This document shows positions 57,808 to 60,979 of a stretch of DNA of 60,979 bases, piece after piece. The DNA is from Purshia tridentata (taxonomy: Eukaryota > Streptophyta > Magnoliopsida > Rosales > Rosaceae). Under the pieces are notes generated by a model. That model did no database searches and was not told the DNA's origin. It saw only the letters and a list, made by a program, of their open reading frames with translations. The stretch spans positions 1 to 60,979 of the forward strand of contig QANT01007935.1 of NCBI GenBank assembly GCA_003254885.1. The letters are read 5' to 3'. Position 1 is the stretch's first letter. Every line of letters starts with the position of its first letter. A program made the translations under genes and the position numbers.

Positions 57808-60800
57808 TCACTCTTCATTATCACTCTGTTAAGCATACATAAACTATTCAGATGTATAAATATTATAATTAATAAAAATAATAATTCATGCAAATAAAAC
57901 CAATAGACCAATAATTCATGATTATAATTACCAACTCATAAGTCATGTCCTCACAATCATGTCTTACATAATCTTCATCATCAAGGTTTAGGTCAAGTTG
58001 AGAGACATCTAATGGTGCAAATGGCGTGTAGTGATCATTCTCAAACTCATAAAAACCTCTTGGTGGTGCCTTTAGCACAACATACCAGTTGGATGTATCA
58101 GTCTCTCTTGAATAAAACACTTGCTTTGCTTGTGACGCCAATATAAGTGGATCTTTCTCAAATTGATGTTGCCCTTGGTGGAGATTAACCAATGTAAACC
58201 CATCTTCTACCTTGACACCATTTCTTATATTTGCCCAATCACAGTGAAAGATAGGAAATTTATAATGGTTATAGTCTAGCAAAATAATATCTTTTATAAC
58301 ACCATAGTACGGTATTTTCCCAAGAATATGCGAAGTATCTCTTGCACTTGCTCGACACATTGTATCTGATTCAACAGAAACACCACTATTCTGTGTGCTT
58401 TTCTCAGCATTCCTTGTGTGAAATCGATTTCCATTAATAATATAACCAGAGAATGATTCAACATAGTTTAAAGGCCCACATGCAATCCACCTCAGCATAT
58501 GTGACATTTCACTACTATCACTCTTTTTCACTTTATTAGATAGCCATGCACTGAAAGTATCCATATGTCTTTTATGTAAAAGGCTATCATTTTTCAAAAG
58601 ACGCTTATTTGAACGCTTAAGTTCCTCTAAATGCATGCTGTAAGGGAAAACTAGAGTGTGAGTAATTAATTAACGTCAATATAGACTAATATAATCCATT
58701 ACCATGCATAAATGTTAATTTTACTTACTCTTTGTATGGTTTAACTTCTGCAATATTGGACAAAACATAATGATGAACAATTCCTAACATATCAGAATTC
58801 ATTGTCTTTAACCTTCCACAACCAATTGGGCGTCCTTCTACTAATTTGTCATCTTCAAAATCCTCATTGCGTCTATGTTGAACACCTATGTCAACTGCTT
58901 GTTTCATGTACCCACTACAAAAACGTGTGATCTCTTCAGCCAAATATTTTTCTGCTATGCATCCCTCAGGTCTTGAAAGGTTCTTAACATAGCTTTTTAA
59001 TTCTTTCATAAACCTGAATCACTTGAAAAAGTCAAACTAAAAATCATAGTTATTAGTTCAGGTTATAATTAATAAAGTACATTGCGAATGTCACCTTTCA
59101 AATGGGTACATCCAACGAAAATGTACATGGCCACCAATTCTAGCTTCTTGTCCAAGGTGAATAGCTAGATGAATCATAATGTCAAAAAAGGATGGAGGAA
59201 AAAACCTTTCAAACATGCACAAAGTGTCTGCAACATCATCTTCAAGAAGTTCTAATTTATTTTTATCAATCACCCTTTGACATACTTCATTGAAAAATGC
59301 ACATAATCGGAATATTGCAACCCTTGGTCCCTTTGGTAAAAGTCCTCTTAATGCTACTGACATCACTTGTTGCACTAGGACATGACAATCATGAGACTTG
59401 AGACTTAAAATTTTGCAATCTTGTAATGACACACGATTTGAAATGTTACAAAAAACTTGTTTCTCTTTCTTAGATAACACATATGATGCAGTTGCACAAT
59501 AAAAACCAGCCCCATCAGTTTTTGGATGTAGTTCTTTTCTTATGCCCATCTCTTCTAAATCTTTACGGGAATTCAAGCCATCTTTTGTCTTGCCTTTCAT
59601 ATTCAAGAGAGTGCCAATAATGCTCTCACATATATTTTTCTCCACATGCATCATGTCTAAATTGTGACGCAATAATAATGTCTGCAATATTGTTCAAAAT
59701 TATGTAAATTCAACAATATAAACTATAAAGTATTTTTAAAATTTAATAGGGATTGGAAAAAGTGACAAACCTCCCAATATGGTAACTCAAAGAAAATCGA
59801 CTTCTTCTTCCATGGCCAAATAGGATTTTTATCTTTCTTCCTCTTTTTGTTTCTCTTATTCATTGACTTTCCCCAGTCATTTTCAAAATTCTTGACAAAC
59901 TGATAAACTTCTGAACCACTTAATATTCTAGGCTTCCGTCCATGTTCTTTGGTTCCATCAAACCAATCTTTTTTAACCCGAAATGGGTGATTGTGTGAAA
60001 GAAACCTTCTGTGACCCATGTATGCAAACTTTTTACTACAACTCAGCCATTTTGAACATGTGTCAACACCACATACTGGACATGGCTTTTCACTTTTTGT
60101 GGAGTATCCAGATAAATTCCCATATGCCGGGAAGTCATTTATTGTCCACATTAATACAGCTTTCAAATTAAAGGTGGTCTTACTAAATGCATCATAGACA
60201 CTCACACCATTGATCCATAATTCTTTAAGATCTTCTATAAGTGGTTCCAAGTATATATCTATATCATTTCCCGGTTGCTTTGGCCCTGGGATAAGTAAAG
60301 TCAACATTAAATTTTCCTTAGACATGCATAGAGATGGCTGAAGATTATAAGTGACCAAAATAACTGGCCAACAACTATATCTTGAGCTCATATCACCAAA
60401 TGGATTGAATCCATCAGAAGAAAGGCCAAGCCTGAGGTTCCGTGGATCTGATGCAAAAGAGGGCCACTTATTATCAATTCTATTCCATGCCAACGAGTCT
60501 AATGGATGCCTCATTTTTCCATCCTGACTTCTATGAGTGTAATGCCATGTTAATTGTTCTGCCATTTCTGATGACTTAAACATTCTCCTAAATCTGGGTA
60601 TGATTGGAAAGTACCGCAAGACCTTTGCAGGGACTCCAATATATAGTTTTTTGCTTCGGTCATTCATTTTCCATCGTGAAGAACCACATTTCAAACATGT
60701 CTCCATGTGCTTTAGCTCTTTTCTAAATAAACAACAGTCATTTACACATGCGTGTATCTTTTCATAGCCTAGATCAAATGCCTTGAGTAATTTTTTTGTT

Positions 60801-60979
60801 GAATACAAGGAATCTGGAAGACTGTTATTAGGTGGTAGCATATCACCAAAAATCTCAAGAAGTTCATCAAAAGCCTTGTCTGTTAAACTATATCTAGCTT
60901 TATACTTATATAAGACAACAATTGCAGACATCCTTGTGTAAGTTGAATCTGTATATAAAGGAAGTTCTGCATCCTCCAC
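57808..60979 (-). CDS. TNP2-type (CACTA/En/Spm) transposase, 5' end beyond window
   Basis: Exons (minus): 60979-59771 (continues off the edge), 59681-59095, 59013-58729, 58637-57932, 57825-57808. Junctions are GT..AG and the 2805 nt read in frame with 934 residues before TGA. The first codon in the window is GTG for an internal Val, not a start. Order of domains: transposase family tnp2 region (SSDGFNPFG, VLMWTINDFPAYG, zinc-type cysteines CLKCGSSRW and CPVCGVDTC), then MMHVEKNICES, a DUF4218-type region (LRGLLPKGPRVAIFRLC, RFFPPSFFDIMIHLAIHL, HFRWMYPFERFMK), then a DUF4216-type region (ILLDYNHYKFPIFHCDW) and an acidic end SDNEE. It cuts and joins CACTA termini in the nucleus. No frameshift or stop is visible, so it may be young and possibly active. 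Confidence 0.9.

Larger units (their letters stand above)
54359..60979 (-). mobile_element. En/Spm (CACTA) DNA transposon, one end and coding body; other end beyond window
   Basis: The element begins CACTACACCAAAATTGAGC at 54359, the canonical CACTA terminus, directly followed by an array of short subterminal repeats. Both of its genes run on the minus strand toward this end: a TNP2-type transposase and a second TnpA-like gene. It interrupts a higher-order satellite unit after AAAACATG; CACTA elements make 3-bp target duplications, so ATG (54356-54358) is the expected duplication. The partner end is outside the window, so total length and terminal identity cannot be judged. Confidence 0.92.

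Overview
The window is nuclear DNA from a flowering plant, probably a eudicot. It has intron-rich genes with GT..AG junctions, AT-rich spacers, Arabidopsis-type TTTAGGG repeats and plant transposon families. The family-level origin cannot be fixed from sequence alone; the 196-bp LTR-like insertion resembles elements I associate with Rosaceae, but that is a weak guess. Every gene supported here is on the minus strand.

Region 1 (about 0.2-17.5 kb) is a tandem array of five amidase-signature genes of the plant 'probable amidase At4g34880' type. Copy 1 is cut by the left edge with only exon 1 present. Copies 2-5 each have five exons that join in frame (568, 575, 498 and 520 aa). Copies 2 and 3 lie in a recent ~4.1-kb segmental duplication; copies 4 and 5 form an older ~3.65-kb pair. 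Spacers hold amidase exon-5 and 3'-end relics and three hAT-like MITEs.

Region 2 (19.5-34.2 kb) holds a secreted Ole e I / proline-rich protein gene with a partly duplicated exon, an eIF4B-type translation initiation factor, a nine-exon NIPA-type magnesium transporter and an intronless cytosolic cyclophilin.

Region 3 (35.6-52.3 kb) is one gene: a complete 31-exon NUP188 (1974 aa when joined), with repeat-derived material in several introns.

Region 4 (52.5-54.36 kb) begins about 270 bp upstream of the NUP188 start. It is a degenerate telomere-like minisatellite in two opposed arms, 5'-(TTTAGGG)n then (CCCTAAA)n-3'. The left arm carries a 196-bp TG...CA insertion with a 5-bp target duplication.

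Region 5 (54,359 to the right edge) is one end and most of the coding body of an En/Spm (CACTA) DNA transposon inserted in the right arm. It carries a terminus starting CACTACACC, subterminal repeats, an apparently intact TNP2-type transposase running off the window, and a second TnpA-like gene damaged by internal tandem duplications that bring in an in-frame stop.

There is no operon-like cooperation. The housekeeping genes (eIF4B, cyclophilin, NUP188, NIPA) are independent neighbours. The striking content is structural: serial tandem duplication at many scales (27 bp to 4 kb), and a telomere-like inverted array invaded by two transposons. No RNA gene or CRISPR array was seen.
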